Source: Lachnospiraceae bacterium (lineage in GTDB: Bacteria; Bacillota; Clostridia; Lachnospirales; Lachnospiraceae). From it: 62,338 nucleotides of DNA. Positions 31,865-41,403 of this stretch are shown in pieces. The translations under genes and the position numbers were made by a program. How positions within the stretch are numbered: position 1 is the stretch's first letter; every line of letters starts with the position of its first letter. The stretch is taken from assembly GCA_009777715.1 (NCBI GenBank), contig WRLH01000021.1:1-62338 (forward strand). The letters run 5' to 3'. The notes below the pieces were generated by a model. It was not told the DNA's origin. It made no database searches and saw only the letters and a list, made by a program, of their open reading frames with translations.

Positions 31865-32977
31865 TTATGTCGTCCTTTGTTCCCGCTGTAAGCCAATATT
31901 GAGGACAAACCCAATCCCGATAAACGCGCTGACCAAGGAAGTAAGGCCATAACTGACAAACGGTAAAGGAAGGCCCGTATTAGGCAGAATATATGTCGCC
32001 ACGCCAATGTTAATAAAACCTTGGATGCCAATCATGCTGCCAACCGCGGTGGCAATGATTGTCCCGGCGATATCCTTTGCCCGCCTTGCGATTAACAAGC
32101 ATTCGATCGTAATCAGCATTAACAGCAAAATAACGGCGGCGGCCCCGATAAAACCAAATTCTTCCCCGATGATTGCATAAATGAAATCGGTTTGCTGTTC
32201 CGCGATATAATTCGCATTTTTGACGGAGCTTAACAGGTTGTTGTTGTAGCCTTTCCCATAAAGCTGGCCTGAGCCAATGGCCATGACCGAGTTTTCCTGC
32301 TGGTAACCCTCCCTAAGCGAGTATGCTTCCTTGTCAAAAAAGGCCACAATCCGGTTTTGCTGGTAATCCTTTAAAAGTTCCGTTTCCGGATTGGTGACAA
32401 TCGCGAGAAAAATTAATGCCGCCGGAATTACCAAGGCAAAAATGCCCGCGATAATCTTCCAATTAAGCCCGCCAATGTAGACCATCACGCAAAATATCAA
32501 CGCGACAATAATGCTGGTTGACAAATCCGGCTGCCTGAAAATCAGGTAAAAAGGCAGGGCAAAAAAAGCGATGCTTAAAAATAAGTTTTGCAGCGAATTG
32601 AACCTGTCCTTACACTTCATAATAAACTGTGCAAAGAATAAAATCAACAAAATTTTTGCGGTTTCTGACGGCTGGAACTGGATATCAAATAAAATCAGCC
32701 ACCGCTGGGCGTTATTTACGGTTTCGCCAAAAAACAGCACCATTAAAAGCAAGATTATGTTAACGACATAAATTACCCAATAAAAATAAATAATCAGCGA
32801 ATAATCAAACAGTGATATGACCACCATCAGAAATAAGGCCGTCAGGAAGCCGTACAGCTGTCTTGTTTGCAAGGATTCATCGGCGCTCCCAATCGCCATT
32901 ATCCCGATGATGGCCAAGGCAATGACATATATCACTAATTTGAAATTATAATCACGGAGGCGGTAATTTTTTAGCAT
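31865..32977 (-). CDS. rodA: Rod-shape SEDS glycosyltransferase RodA
   Basis: 370-residue polytopic membrane protein (about ten helices) of the SEDS family that polymerises peptidoglycan glycan strands during elongation, paired with a class B PBP. QPDLSTSIIVALIFCVMVYIGG, the AIGSGQLYGKGY loop, QQTDFIYAIIGEEFGFIGA and LPFVSYGLTSLVSAFIGIGFVLNI are the family's conserved blocks. The cognate PBP2 gene lies 1.8 kb upstream in the same block. RodA is favoured over FtsW by context (mre and min genes). Confidence 0.93.
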   Translation of the reverse strand: MLKNYRLRDYNFKLVIYVIALAIIGIMAIGSADESLQTRQLYGFLTALFLMVVISLFDYSLIIYFYWVIYVVNIILLLMVLFFGETVNNAQRWLILFDIQFQPSETAKILLILFFAQFIMKCKDRFNSLQNLFLSIAFFALPFYLIFRQPDLSTSIIVALIFCVMVYIGGLNWKIIAGIFALVIPAALIFLAIVTNPETELLKDYQQNRIVAFFDKEAYSLREGYQQENSVMAIGSGQLYGKGYNNNLLSSVKNANYIAEQQTDFIYAIIGEEFGFIGAAAVILLLMLITIECLLIARRAKDIAGTIIATAVGSMIGIQGFINIGVATYILPNTGLPLPFVSYGLTSLVSAFIGIGFVLNIGLQREQRTT

Positions 32978-32988
32978 GACTCTCTTTC

Positions 32989-33261
32989 TTACGTTCCTTT
33001 GTTTAGGTCAAGGATTGGTATATTAGCATAAAGTGAAGGATTCTTTGCGTTCCTTCCTTTTGTTTCGGTCTTTGAAATCTGTATTTCCATGCTCTTGGTA
33101 TCGATTTTCATGTATTTTGAGATGACCTTGGCGATATCCTGCTTTATCATTTCAAGCATTTCCTGTGAGCAATTGACCCGGTCGGAAATCAAGAGGATTT
33201 TGAGGCGGTCTTTGGCAATTTCATTGGATTTTTTCCGGCGTAAAAGATTTTTAATTTTCAT
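32989..33261 (-). CDS. minE: Cell division topological specificity factor MinE
   Basis: 90-residue partner of MinD. The N-terminal basic amphipathic membrane-targeting segment (IKNLLRRKKSNEIAKDRLKILLISDR) and the dimerisation region (LEMIKQDIAKVISKYMKID, about 40-58) are present. The ATG follows the minD stop codon directly (TAAATG). MinE with MinCD means the division site may be placed by an oscillating system; SepF is also encoded. Confidence 0.95.
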   Translation of the reverse strand: MKIKNLLRRKKSNEIAKDRLKILLISDRVNCSQEMLEMIKQDIAKVISKYMKIDTKSMEIQISKTETKGRNAKNPSLYANIPILDLNKGT

Positions 33262-34065
33262 TTAGTTACCCTTTCCGTTTTTAGAAAAAATTCCGGTTAC
33301 TTTTGTCCAAAAAGAAATGCTTCGCTCAAATTCCATGAAAGGAATTTCTTTTCCGAGGATGCGCTGGCAGATATCCTGATAAGCCCGCCCGGCCAAGGAA
33401 TGGTTTCCGACAATCGGCTCACCCTGGTTGGCGGCAATAACCACGCCTTCATCATCGGGGATAATGCCAATCAAATTAAGGGACAGGATATCCACAACAT
33501 CATTTGCACTCATCATGTCGCCGCGGCGGACCATGTCCGGACGCATCCGGTTGATAATCAGGTCGATTTGCTTAAACTCACTGGCCTCAAGCAAGCCAAT
33601 AATGCGGTCGGCATCGCGAATGGCCGAAACTTCCGGCGTGGTGACCAAAAAAGCGCGGTCTGCCCCGGCGATGGCGTTTTTGAAGCCTTGTTCAATCCCG
33701 GCCGGGCAGTCTAGGATTATGTAATCAAATTGTTCCTTTAGCTGCGCAACCATCCTAACCATCTGTTCAGGACGGATTGCTGATTTATCTTTGGTCTGGG
33801 CTGATGGCATCAAATAAAGATTCGGGTGTCTTTTGTCACGAATCAAGGCTTGCTTGATCCGGCATTTGCCCTCACAAACATCAACCAGATTGTAAACAAT
33901 CCGGCTTTCTAAGCCCATGACGACATCGAGATTCCGAAGGCCGATATCGGTATCAATTAAGACCACCCGTTTTCCCATTGCTGCAAGCCCGGTTCCAACA
34001 TTTGCTGATGTAGTAGTCTTCCCTACACCGCCTTTTCCTGATGTGATGACAATTACTTCACTCAT
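33262..34065 (-). CDS. minD: Septum site-determining ATPase MinD
   Basis: 267-residue membrane-associated ATPase of the ParA/MinD family. It has the deviant Walker A GKGGVGKTTT (about 10-19), DTDIGLRNLDVVMG, YIILDCPAGIEQGF and the TTPEVSAIRDADRIIG block, with a C-terminal amphipathic membrane helix region. The start was set at MSEVIVITSGKGG, where AAAAGGAGG lies 5 nt upstream; 47 in-frame codons further upstream have no support. Confidence 0.96.
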   Translation of the reverse strand: MSEVIVITSGKGGVGKTTTSANVGTGLAAMGKRVVLIDTDIGLRNLDVVMGLESRIVYNLVDVCEGKCRIKQALIRDKRHPNLYLMPSAQTKDKSAIRPEQMVRMVAQLKEQFDYIILDCPAGIEQGFKNAIAGADRAFLVTTPEVSAIRDADRIIGLLEASEFKQIDLIINRMRPDMVRRGDMMSANDVVDILSLNLIGIIPDDEGVVIAANQGEPIVGNHSLAGRAYQDICQRILGKEIPFMEFERSISFWTKVTGIFSKNGKGN

Positions 34066-34103
34066 TTTTGTCCTCCTTTTGAGCGCATACTGGCAGTGCC
34101 AAG

Positions 34104-34772
34104 CTAATACATTCCGCTTAGCAATTCCTTTGTAATTGGTTCGACTACAATCGTTTCTTCTTTCACATAGGCGATTTTCGGCTGTACCTTTAATTTGATG
34201 GACCATTTAGATGTTTTTTCTTTTGCTTTATATTTGAAATCACCAATGGTGAGTTTCTCCGGGGACATTTCCAAGGCAACCACGAAATGGCCATCATTTC
34301 CGGTTGCCCCGGCATAAGCTTCACCATAAAGCCCGCCCAGAATAATGATGTCGCGGGTTGAAATAATCGTTGCGCCGGGGTTGATGTCGCCAATAATGAC
34401 AATGCTTGATTCAGTTTCTAAAACTTGGCCGTTCTTTAATGTGCCGCGGTAAAACTGTCCCTCTTTTCCATCGTCATAATTAATCATCTGGAGGGCTTTA
34501 AGATAGTTTTGGTTGGTATTATTATCTTTCCCGACTAAGCAGATGATATTAAGGTCGGAGCTGGCGGTAATTTTTTCAACGACGGTTTTTTCTTCATCAT
34601 CAGTTAATTCCCGGCCTTCGAATGAGAGCGCCATTTTGGCGTTTTTGAAAAAGCCGGAGGATTCCCGGAATTTTAGGCTGATTTCCTCAAGCAATTGCTC
34701 AAAGGGCATCTCCTTATCTAAATGCAGGGAAATGCCATTCTGGAAACTTTTAATTACGACTGAATTTTTCAT
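34104..34772 (-). CDS. minC: Septum site-determining protein MinC
   Basis: 222-residue inhibitor of FtsZ assembly, recruited by MinD. The N-terminal domain (about 1-95) and the C-terminal beta-helix domain (about 110-215), with the motif GDINPGATIISTRDIIILGGLYGEAYAG (about 128-156), are both present. It is first of the minCDE set and follows the PBP2 gene by 32 bp. Confidence 0.95.
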   Translation of the reverse strand: MKNSVVIKSFQNGISLHLDKEMPFEQLLEEISLKFRESSGFFKNAKMALSFEGRELTDDEEKTVVEKITASSDLNIICLVGKDNNTNQNYLKALQMINYDDGKEGQFYRGTLKNGQVLETESSIVIIGDINPGATIISTRDIIILGGLYGEAYAGATGNDGHFVVALEMSPEKLTIGDFKYKAKEKTSKWSIKLKVQPKIAYVKEETIVVEPITKELLSGMY

Positions 34773-34804
34773 TTTTACACCTCTGTTATATCATTAAAAT
34801 GTGC

Positions 34805-37702
34805 CTAATCTACTGCTGTTGTCCCGCCTTGAAGCAAGCCAGCTGTCCCGGTGATAATTTCCTCGCGTTCGCCAAGGCCATAATAATATTTGATGACGTC
34901 ACGCGTAATCTGGGCCGCGTAGTCGGAACTGTAACCAAACGCAACCCGCACCGCCACGCCGATTTCCGGCTCTTCATAAGGCGCGTACCCGACAAAAAGG
35001 GCATGGTTGGGGCGGTTAAGGTTTTCCTGGGCCGTCCCGGTTTTCCCGGCGACATTAACCGAAAGGACATCAAAATAGGTTTTACGCTCAATCATTCTGC
35101 GCATTCCCAGCTTAATCGCATTCCATTCCGAATCAGCAAGTAAAATGGTGTTACTGATTTCGGCATTGTTATCATAAAGCAGATTGCCGCCCCGGTCCGT
35201 TATTTTGTCAATCAAAGTGAGGTTATAGTTTGTCCCGCCATTAGCAACCGCCGTGACATAGCGGGCAAGGGCAACCGTTGTATAACTTGAATTGGCTTGT
35301 CCAATCGCGGCGCGGACAGGGTCGTTTGTTGCTGTCTGCGGGATGGCTTCATCAATTTCAATGCCTGTTGGCTCGGTCAGCCCAAACATACTGGCATACT
35401 TGCCAAGGACCTCAATCCCCTCATTGGAGGAATAAATGCCGTCAAGTATTCCCATCTGATAGCCTAACTCGTAAAAGTAAACATTGCAAGAGTCACGTAT
35501 CGCGCTAGCCATATTAAGCGAGCCATGAGTTCCGCGGGGAAAAATCCAGCAGCGCGGCGATGGGGTCACCCCCTCAAAAATACCGTGGCAGGTAATGGTG
35601 CTATTGGTGCTTGCAATTCCCTCAAGAACCGCCCCCACCGCGGTAACAATCTTAAATGTCGAACCCGGCGCGGTCCTTTGCTGGGTCGCGTAGTTAATCA
35701 TTGGTTTTGAAAGGTCATTAAGCAAAGATGAATAATAAGCCGCGTCAACGCCGTTTGCCATTTTATTATTGTCATAGCTGGGATATGAAACCAAAGCAAC
35801 GACATCACCTGTATGGACATCGGTAATGACAACCGAACCGCTAAAAGGGTCAAGGGCCAGCTGGGCCGGGGTAATATCCAAATTGACAATCCGGTCGCGC
35901 AAAAAACGGTAAGGGGTTACCCTGCCCTCAAAAAAGGCCTGTTCCTCTTGGGCCGGGATTTTGATTATTTCCTGCTCCAGCAAAATATGGCAGAGCTGGC
36001 GGCCCGTCACCAATTCATTTTGGATCATGAAGCGGAAAATTCTTTTGTCAAATTCGGTGCTGCTATTTAATGCTTCAATGATAAAATTAATGATTTCCCG
36101 GTAAATTTCCGCGGCATCCGAATATTGGTTGCCAAGGACAAGCTTTGTGATGTCAACCCAGTTCATGGAAATGCAGTAATGAAGAAATTCGTTAAGGCTT
36201 AAGACCTCTTCGTTTGTCCAAGCCCGGTATGTTTCGTCATTTACATTGATCCGGTCGCGGCTGATAATCCCTCTTTGGTATAAAAGTTCCATAATCAAGC
36301 TCTGGTAAACTTGATATTCTAACCTAAGCTCATGATAAGGTGTTTTTTCTTCGGTTAATTCAAATAACAAAGCTTCTATGATTTCTGCTTTGCGGCCCAA
36401 AAAGATTTCTGCCACTTCCTGCTCCGCTGTGCCGGAATCCTTAAAGCCAAGCCGCTCAAGATTGATGACGTTATTGTTAATCAAGGCATAATAAACATCA
36501 TAAATGGGGATGACAATATCAATCGCATTGGCATTTTCGGCCGGGACATACTCTTTTATGTCCCGAAGCTTGGTATAGATAATGCTGGCGATTTTTTCTT
36601 CAAGGATATGGTAAAGGGCAATTTGCAAATCCTTGTCAATCGTGAGATAAACGTCATTTCCGGCAATTGGCGAGACATAATCGCTAGTATCAATGACTTT
36701 CCCAACATTGTTGACAAAAACCACCTCGTTGCCTTTGCTGCCTTGCAAAATATGTTCCTGCGACTGCTCAATCCCCAATTTGCCAATCGTATCATTCATA
36801 TCATACTGGCTTCCTAAGGGCTGGGCGCGGAAGTTTTCCAGTTCTTCTTGGGAAATTTTTCCAGTATAGCCAAGGATATGGGCAAAATAAATACTGTCAA
36901 CATATCTCCTTACCGAAGCTTCGGTAATGTGGACACCGCGCAAAGTATCACTGTTTTCCATGACGACGGCAACGGTTTTTTCACTGACATTGGTTGCAAC
37001 CGTTGTCGCTATATAACGCTGGAAGCTGTTATTGCTCATGTCATAACGGATGGTCATTATTTTTAGCACGTCTTCCTTGGAAAAACCTAAGCCGACCACA
37101 AAGCGTTCGCGTTCTTTTCCCTCTTCGTCTTCATAAGTTAAAAAGCCGCCAATGCCAAACCGCGATGTCCCGCCAAGGAAATCAACAACTTCCTCTGCAG
37201 TTGCGCTTTGCTCACGGTAATCAAGGTCATCAAACCGCCTTTTGCCGTAAACATCGGCCAGAAACCGCCGTAAATGCCTGTTTTCCCGGTCCTCAACCGA
37301 AAAAGCATAATTATTGTCCTGGTCCAAAATAATAAAGAAATCGCTGACCGTTTTGTCCCCGCACCGCTCGATTAGCTCAATCAGGTTGAATATCGTCGCA
37401 TTAAGGGCAGCATTTTTGCCCCTCACCGATTCAAAAACATCCTCAATCGTGACGGAATAAGATAAATCATTGTAAGCAAGCAGATTGCCGTTTCGGTCAT
37501 AGATATTGCCCCTTGTGGCCGGAATGCTTCTTTCTTTCCGGATTTTCAGTTCGAAAGCGTCAGAAAAATCAGCCCCCCTGACAATCTGCAAATCAAAAAT
37601 GCGATGAATCATCACAAAACCAGCCACAATAAAGACTAACAATAAAATGAAAATCCGCGAGGTGACCATATTAAAAAAATTGGCTTTAAAATCATCAAAC
37701 AT
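34805..37702 (-). CDS. mrdA: Penicillin-binding protein 2, elongation transpeptidase
   Basis: 965-residue class B PBP that cross-links peptidoglycan during side-wall growth with RodA. One membrane helix (about 15-35) precedes the PBP dimerisation domain (with RGNIYDRNGNLLAYN). The transpeptidase motifs are STFK in APGSTFKIVTA (about 680), SCN in RDSCNVYFYE and KTG in VAGKTGTAQ (about 888). It is about 300 residues longer than enterobacterial PBP2. The extra mass lies between the dimerisation and catalytic domains (about 370-640) and is largely helical and acidic, as in other clostridial homologues. It overlaps mreD by 8 bp. Confidence 0.93.
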   Translation of the reverse strand: MFDDFKANFFNMVTSRIFILLLVFIVAGFVMIHRIFDLQIVRGADFSDAFELKIRKERSIPATRGNIYDRNGNLLAYNDLSYSVTIEDVFESVRGKNAALNATIFNLIELIERCGDKTVSDFFIILDQDNNYAFSVEDRENRHLRRFLADVYGKRRFDDLDYREQSATAEEVVDFLGGTSRFGIGGFLTYEDEEGKERERFVVGLGFSKEDVLKIMTIRYDMSNNSFQRYIATTVATNVSEKTVAVVMENSDTLRGVHITEASVRRYVDSIYFAHILGYTGKISQEELENFRAQPLGSQYDMNDTIGKLGIEQSQEHILQGSKGNEVVFVNNVGKVIDTSDYVSPIAGNDVYLTIDKDLQIALYHILEEKIASIIYTKLRDIKEYVPAENANAIDIVIPIYDVYYALINNNVINLERLGFKDSGTAEQEVAEIFLGRKAEIIEALLFELTEEKTPYHELRLEYQVYQSLIMELLYQRGIISRDRINVNDETYRAWTNEEVLSLNEFLHYCISMNWVDITKLVLGNQYSDAAEIYREIINFIIEALNSSTEFDKRIFRFMIQNELVTGRQLCHILLEQEIIKIPAQEEQAFFEGRVTPYRFLRDRIVNLDITPAQLALDPFSGSVVITDVHTGDVVALVSYPSYDNNKMANGVDAAYYSSLLNDLSKPMINYATQQRTAPGSTFKIVTAVGAVLEGIASTNSTITCHGIFEGVTPSPRCWIFPRGTHGSLNMASAIRDSCNVYFYELGYQMGILDGIYSSNEGIEVLGKYASMFGLTEPTGIEIDEAIPQTATNDPVRAAIGQANSSYTTVALARYVTAVANGGTNYNLTLIDKITDRGGNLLYDNNAEISNTILLADSEWNAIKLGMRRMIERKTYFDVLSVNVAGKTGTAQENLNRPNHALFVGYAPYEEPEIGVAVRVAFGYSSDYAAQITRDVIKYYYGLGEREEIITGTAGLLQGGTTAVD

Positions 37703-38213
37703 CTTCTTCCGTCCTCTTAAACCGCTGGCCTTCCAATAAATAATTAAAGAAAAGAATCAAAGGGTATAAAACCAAGGCAACTAACAGGGTATAGATAATT
37801 TCGGGGAAAATCACGTTTTTAAAATAAAATTCAAAATTAAAACGGCTTCTCATCATAAATAATAACAGGTAGGTAAAAAGCCCGTAAAAAAGATTGCTAA
37901 ACAGGATTAAAATCAGCGGGAGTTTTAAATCCTCCGGGTAAAAAATCCCGCTGAATTTGCCGTTTAAATAACCCAAATACATATAAATCATGGCATAAAG
38001 GCCAATTACATCGCCAAAAAAAATGTCAATCAAAAGCCCGCAAAATAAACCAACGACTAACCCGGTCCGGTCGCCGCGCATGAAGCCTAGCGATGCGGTC
38101 ACCACAATTAAAAGATTGGGGACAATGCCGCCAAAGCTTATGCGGTGGAAAACCGTGGTTTGAAGCAGGAAACAAAATATAATTAAAAAAGTATAAGTAA
38201 TAAATCTTTTCAT
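37695..38213 (-). CDS. mreD: Rod shape-determining protein MreD
   Basis: 172-residue membrane protein with five or so helices, part of the elongasome. Short conserved features such as NLLIVVTASLGFMRGDRTGLVVGLFCGLLIDIFFG (about 33-67) and YMYLGYLNGKFSG match MreD. It overlaps mreC by one base and the PBP2 gene by 8 bp. Confidence 0.92.
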   Translation of the reverse strand: MKRFITYTFLIIFCFLLQTTVFHRISFGGIVPNLLIVVTASLGFMRGDRTGLVVGLFCGLLIDIFFGDVIGLYAMIYMYLGYLNGKFSGIFYPEDLKLPLILILFSNLFYGLFTYLLLFMMRSRFNFEFYFKNVIFPEIIYTLLVALVLYPLILFFNYLLEGQRFKRTEEDV

Positions 38214-39091
38214 TAATCCGCTTCTTCTTCAATGCTTTGCTTAAGCTCTAAAATAACTAGTACCTCGCCTAAGCGTTCAAAATCAACCGCCGGGGTTAAA
38301 TGCCCGGATTTGGTCAAGTTATTTGGGTCGCCCTGGATTGTGGAGATATAGCCGATTAAAATATTGGGCAAATATTTGTCACTAATATAAGAAGTAACGA
38401 CTTTATCCCCAAACCCAACCCGGTCAGCTTTGTCAATCAGCTGCTCAAATTCAACGACCCCTTCGGCAAAAAGCTCTAAGTTGCCTTTGATGATTAGGTT
38501 GTCTTCAGTTGATAAGACCTGCCCGCTGACGTTGGAGTTATCGGCAATGATGGCGGTCACTTTTGACCAAGTCGGCCCAACGTTAACGATTCTCCCAACC
38601 AGCCCGCTCCCGGCAATGACATTCATGTCAACAAGCAAGCCGTCCTCATAACCTTTATTAATGATAAAGGAATGAAACCAGTTGCCGGGGTCCCTGCCAA
38701 TGACCCTTGCCCCGACTTTTTCATATTCATCATACTGGGCGTCAAGCTCAAAAAGCTCACGTAAATTATTAAGCTCGTAACGGTCCTGCTTATACATCGT
38801 ATTTTCAATCGAAAGCTGGTCGATTTGACTTCGCAGGCGTTCATTTTCCGCCAGCAAATCCCTGATATGGATTAATTCTTCTGAACGTAAGCTTAAATAG
38901 CTTCCAACCTCGCTGATTCCGGCCTTCATCGGCACTAGAATCCGTCCGGCAACAATCGAAAGCGGTTTGCTTATGTAATCTGTGTACAGGGTCAGAACAA
39001 TTAATCCTGTACAAAGGATTGTTAAAATAAAAAGGAGATATTTGCCCGGCAATGTAAATTTTTCCCCTTTACGCTTGACAATAGGACTCAT
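38213..39091 (-). CDS. mreC: Rod shape-determining protein MreC
   Basis: 292-residue bitopic protein. One helix (about 18-38), a coiled coil (about 68-105: LIHIRDLLAENERLRSQIDQLSIENTMYKQ) and an extracellular beta-rich domain follow (VGARVIGRDPGNWFHSFIINKGYEDGL, GLVGRIVNVGPTWSKVTAIIADNSNVSGQV, GFGDKVVTSYISDKYLP). It links the cytoplasmic MreB to the PBP2/RodA synthase. Confidence 0.95.
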   Translation of the reverse strand: MSPIVKRKGEKFTLPGKYLLFILTILCTGLIVLTLYTDYISKPLSIVAGRILVPMKAGISEVGSYLSLRSEELIHIRDLLAENERLRSQIDQLSIENTMYKQDRYELNNLRELFELDAQYDEYEKVGARVIGRDPGNWFHSFIINKGYEDGLLVDMNVIAGSGLVGRIVNVGPTWSKVTAIIADNSNVSGQVLSTEDNLIIKGNLELFAEGVVEFEQLIDKADRVGFGDKVVTSYISDKYLPNILIGYISTIQGDPNNLTKSGHLTPAVDFERLGEVLVILELKQSIEEEAD

Positions 39092-39121
39092 TAAAAAGTT
39101 ACTCCATGCTATTTCGGACGG

Positions 39122-40132
39122 CTATTTACTCATTCCTTCAATGGCATATGCCACGGATTTATAATTGTCATCCTTGATAATTTTCGATAGCCCGACTGCA
39201 ACGCTAGTAATGGGGTTTTCGGAAACATTTACGCCAAGCCCGGTCCCTTTTCGCATTAGCTCCGCAAAATGGTTAATCTGGGAAGCCCCTCCGGTAAGGT
39301 AAACGCCATTCCGGTAAATATCAGCTGCCAGCTCCGGCGGGGTCCGCTCCAGAATGACTTTGACGTTATCGATAATCATGTTGAAGCTTTCGGTTAAGGT
39401 CTCATCAATCAGCTTGGTAGGAATTTCCCGCTCAACGGGTAAGCCCGTGACGATATCGCGGCCATAAACAACAGCGGCCTTTTGCTCTTTTTCTAAATCA
39501 CGTAAATCAATTTTGACTTTTTCGGCGGTTTTGCCGCCGATGACTAAATTGAATTCTTTGCGGATAACCCCCCTGATTGCGTCGTCAAATTTGAGCCCGC
39601 CTGTCTTAATCAAGCGCGATAAGACAATTCCGCCCAAAGAAAGGATGGAAATTTCGGTCGTGTCATAACCTAAGTTAACCATCATGATGCCTTGGGAATT
39701 TTTGACGTCAATCCCTAAGCCAAGCCCGTCAGCAATGGCTTTTTCAACCACCATGATCCGTTTGGCTTTGACCCCGGCTTTGTTGACTAAGTCTTTGAAA
39801 GCCCGCTTTTCGACTTCGGTTATGTCCGTCGGGACGGCGATAAAAAAGTCAGCCGGGCGGATATTTCCTTTGGCCAAATCCCCGATGAAATAACGGATTA
39901 AGACTTCCATGTTTTTGATGTCAGCAATGACTCCATTACACAGGGGATATGAAATCCGGATATTGCCCGGGGCTTTTTCGTGCATATCAAAAGCCGAATC
40001 ACCATAAGCAAAAACGGTATCCTTGTTCTCAATCGCAATCATGTTTTTTTCAACCAGGATTACGTCATCTGATTTTGAGTAAATTTTTATGTTGCTGGTA
40101 CCAAGGTCGATACCATAAGCAAAGTTAGCCAT
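39122..40132 (-). CDS. mreB: Rod shape-determining protein MreB, divergent
   Basis: 336-residue actin-like protein organising side-wall synthesis. Phosphate-1 loop IDLGTSNIKIYS (about 8-19), VPTDITEVEKRAF, the C-terminal adenosine motif YLTGGASQI and the overall length all fit MreB. Two active-site blocks depart from the consensus: the phosphate-2 motif DIGGGTT is NLGYDTT (153-159), and the segment normally EEP-A-AAIGAGL reads VEKAIADGLGLG (about 129-140). ATP binding or hydrolysis may therefore differ. It heads the mreBCD-PBP2 block. Confidence 0.93.
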   Translation of the reverse strand: MANFAYGIDLGTSNIKIYSKSDDVILVEKNMIAIENKDTVFAYGDSAFDMHEKAPGNIRISYPLCNGVIADIKNMEVLIRYFIGDLAKGNIRPADFFIAVPTDITEVEKRAFKDLVNKAGVKAKRIMVVEKAIADGLGLGIDVKNSQGIMMVNLGYDTTEISILSLGGIVLSRLIKTGGLKFDDAIRGVIRKEFNLVIGGKTAEKVKIDLRDLEKEQKAAVVYGRDIVTGLPVEREIPTKLIDETLTESFNMIIDNVKVILERTPPELAADIYRNGVYLTGGASQINHFAELMRKGTGLGVNVSENPITSVAVGLSKIIKDDNYKSVAYAIEGMSK

Positions 40133-40176
40133 TTAAAACCGTACCTTTCTTATTAAGCTATGAATACCAATTCTTG

Positions 40177-40244
40177 CCGGAAGCAAAGCTTCGTGGAAGC
40201 TATGCTTCCATGGAAACTATGCTTCCGTGGAAACTATGATTCCG
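40177..40244 (+). repeat. 17-bp hairpin tandem array, 4 units
   Basis: Four 17-bp units, for example TGGAAGCTATGCTTCCA, each a palindrome with a GGAAG/CTTCC-type stem, lying between radC and mreB. It has the period and design of the 12-unit array at 20573-20776, with different spacer bases. Confidence 0.85.
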
Positions 40245-40271
40245 GCCAAGGTCTCCATGGGGCGACCTTTT

Positions 40272-40958
40272 TTACAAGGTTTCATTTTCCTTGTAGCTGT
40301 AAAAACTATTGTCCCCAATGATGATATGGTCAAGCAAGGGGATTTCAAGCAGCTGGCCAGCTTCTTTTACCTGCTTTGTAATCCTCATGTCATTTTCGCT
40401 TGGCATGGGGTCTCCGCTGGGGTGGTTGTGGAGCAGCATTACATAAACGGCCTTTTCTTTGACCGCTTCGATGAAAATTTCACGCGGCGAAAGCAAAGAG
40501 GCGTTAACTGTGCCTAAGGAAACAGGAAATTCCTTAATTAAAGTAAGGCGGCTATCTAAAAGCAAAAGAATTACTTCTTCGCGTTCATTGTGCCTAAGCG
40601 ATTCCTTATAGTATTCCGCAACAGTATGAGGGCTATTAAAAGAAAGCCGCTTGGCAGCGCATTCCCTGCCCATCCGCATGGCAAACTCTGTCAGGCAGCG
40701 GATTTTAACCGCTTTGATCTGGCCAATGCCTTTAATGCTCTTTAGTTCATCGAGGGTAACATGATGTAGCCCATTAAGCCCTAAGTTCTCTTCTCCGGCC
40801 AGCTTAAGGATTTGTTCGCCTAATTCGACTGCCGAATATTCTTTTGTTCCGGTGCGTAAAATAATCGCAAGCAATTCAGCTTTTGACAAACTCTTAGGAC
40901 CATGGGATAAAAACTTATCATATGGCCCGTTTTCATGGTAACGTTTGATTTCTTTCAT
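40272..40958 (-). CDS. radC: RadC/JAB-domain DNA repair-associated protein
   Basis: 228-residue protein with an N-terminal helix-hairpin-helix region (ELKSIKGIGQIKAVKIRCLTE, about 69-89) and a C-terminal JAB1/MPN metalloprotease-like domain with the JAMM-type motif HNHPSGDPMPSEND (about 176-189). Despite its name no repair activity is proven for the family. Its position directly before mreB is conserved in many Firmicutes. Confidence 0.95.
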   Translation of the reverse strand: MKEIKRYHENGPYDKFLSHGPKSLSKAELLAIILRTGTKEYSAVELGEQILKLAGEENLGLNGLHHVTLDELKSIKGIGQIKAVKIRCLTEFAMRMGRECAAKRLSFNSPHTVAEYYKESLRHNEREEVILLLLDSRLTLIKEFPVSLGTVNASLLSPREIFIEAVKEKAVYVMLLHNHPSGDPMPSENDMRITKQVKEAGQLLEIPLLDHIIIGDNSFYSYKENETL

Positions 40959-41000
40959 TTTTTCCTGACCGGCGTTCTCTCAAAACCCGATAAGGCAGTA

Positions 41001-41237
41001 TCAAATAAAACGGTATACAACAAGGCCGATAATAATGCCGATAATGCTGGCAATGGTTATCTTGGCGGTTAAGCCAAAAGTGATGGCAACAATGCCGATA
41101 TCCAAAATAAGCGGCTGGGTAAGCCCAAAGGTTTGTCCGTAGCTAACCCACGTATCAGGGAAAAGGTTACCGATAAATCCGCCGATAACGATTCCGGCCA
41201 GGATTAGCAAAAAGCACGTCCACTTATTTTTACCCAT
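41001..41237 (-). CDS. DUF4321-like small membrane protein
   Basis: 78-residue protein with two or three hydrophobic helices (about 7-25, 40-55 and 60-76) and glycine-rich GIVIGGFIGNLFPDTW, resembling the DUF4321 family found near radC/mreB in Clostridia. The start at MGKNKWTC is set by AAGGAG at 9 nt. Function unknown; probably co-transcribed with radC (42 bp apart). Confidence 0.7.
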   Translation of the reverse strand: MGKNKWTCFLLILAGIVIGGFIGNLFPDTWVSYGQTFGLTQPLILDIGIVAITFGLTAKITIASIIGIIIGLVVYRFI

Positions 41238-41403
41238 GTTGCTTGTCTCCTTCATAAGTATTATCTAGCCTTAGTATATATTTTAGCATAAAGATTTGGG
41301 TATGTATACAGATAAATTACTTAAATATGTGAAAGATTAATTAAGCGACTTCTTGCTAGGGACTGCCGCTGGGTAGCTTCGCAGGGTAGCCCCTTTTAAT
41401 CCT

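Noticed and set aside
41356-41403. Terminator after the PLP enzyme gene
   Set aside because: The GGGACTGCC...GGGTAGCCCC hairpin has its T-run on the plus strand, while the gene that ends there is on the minus strand; termination in the needed direction is not supported.
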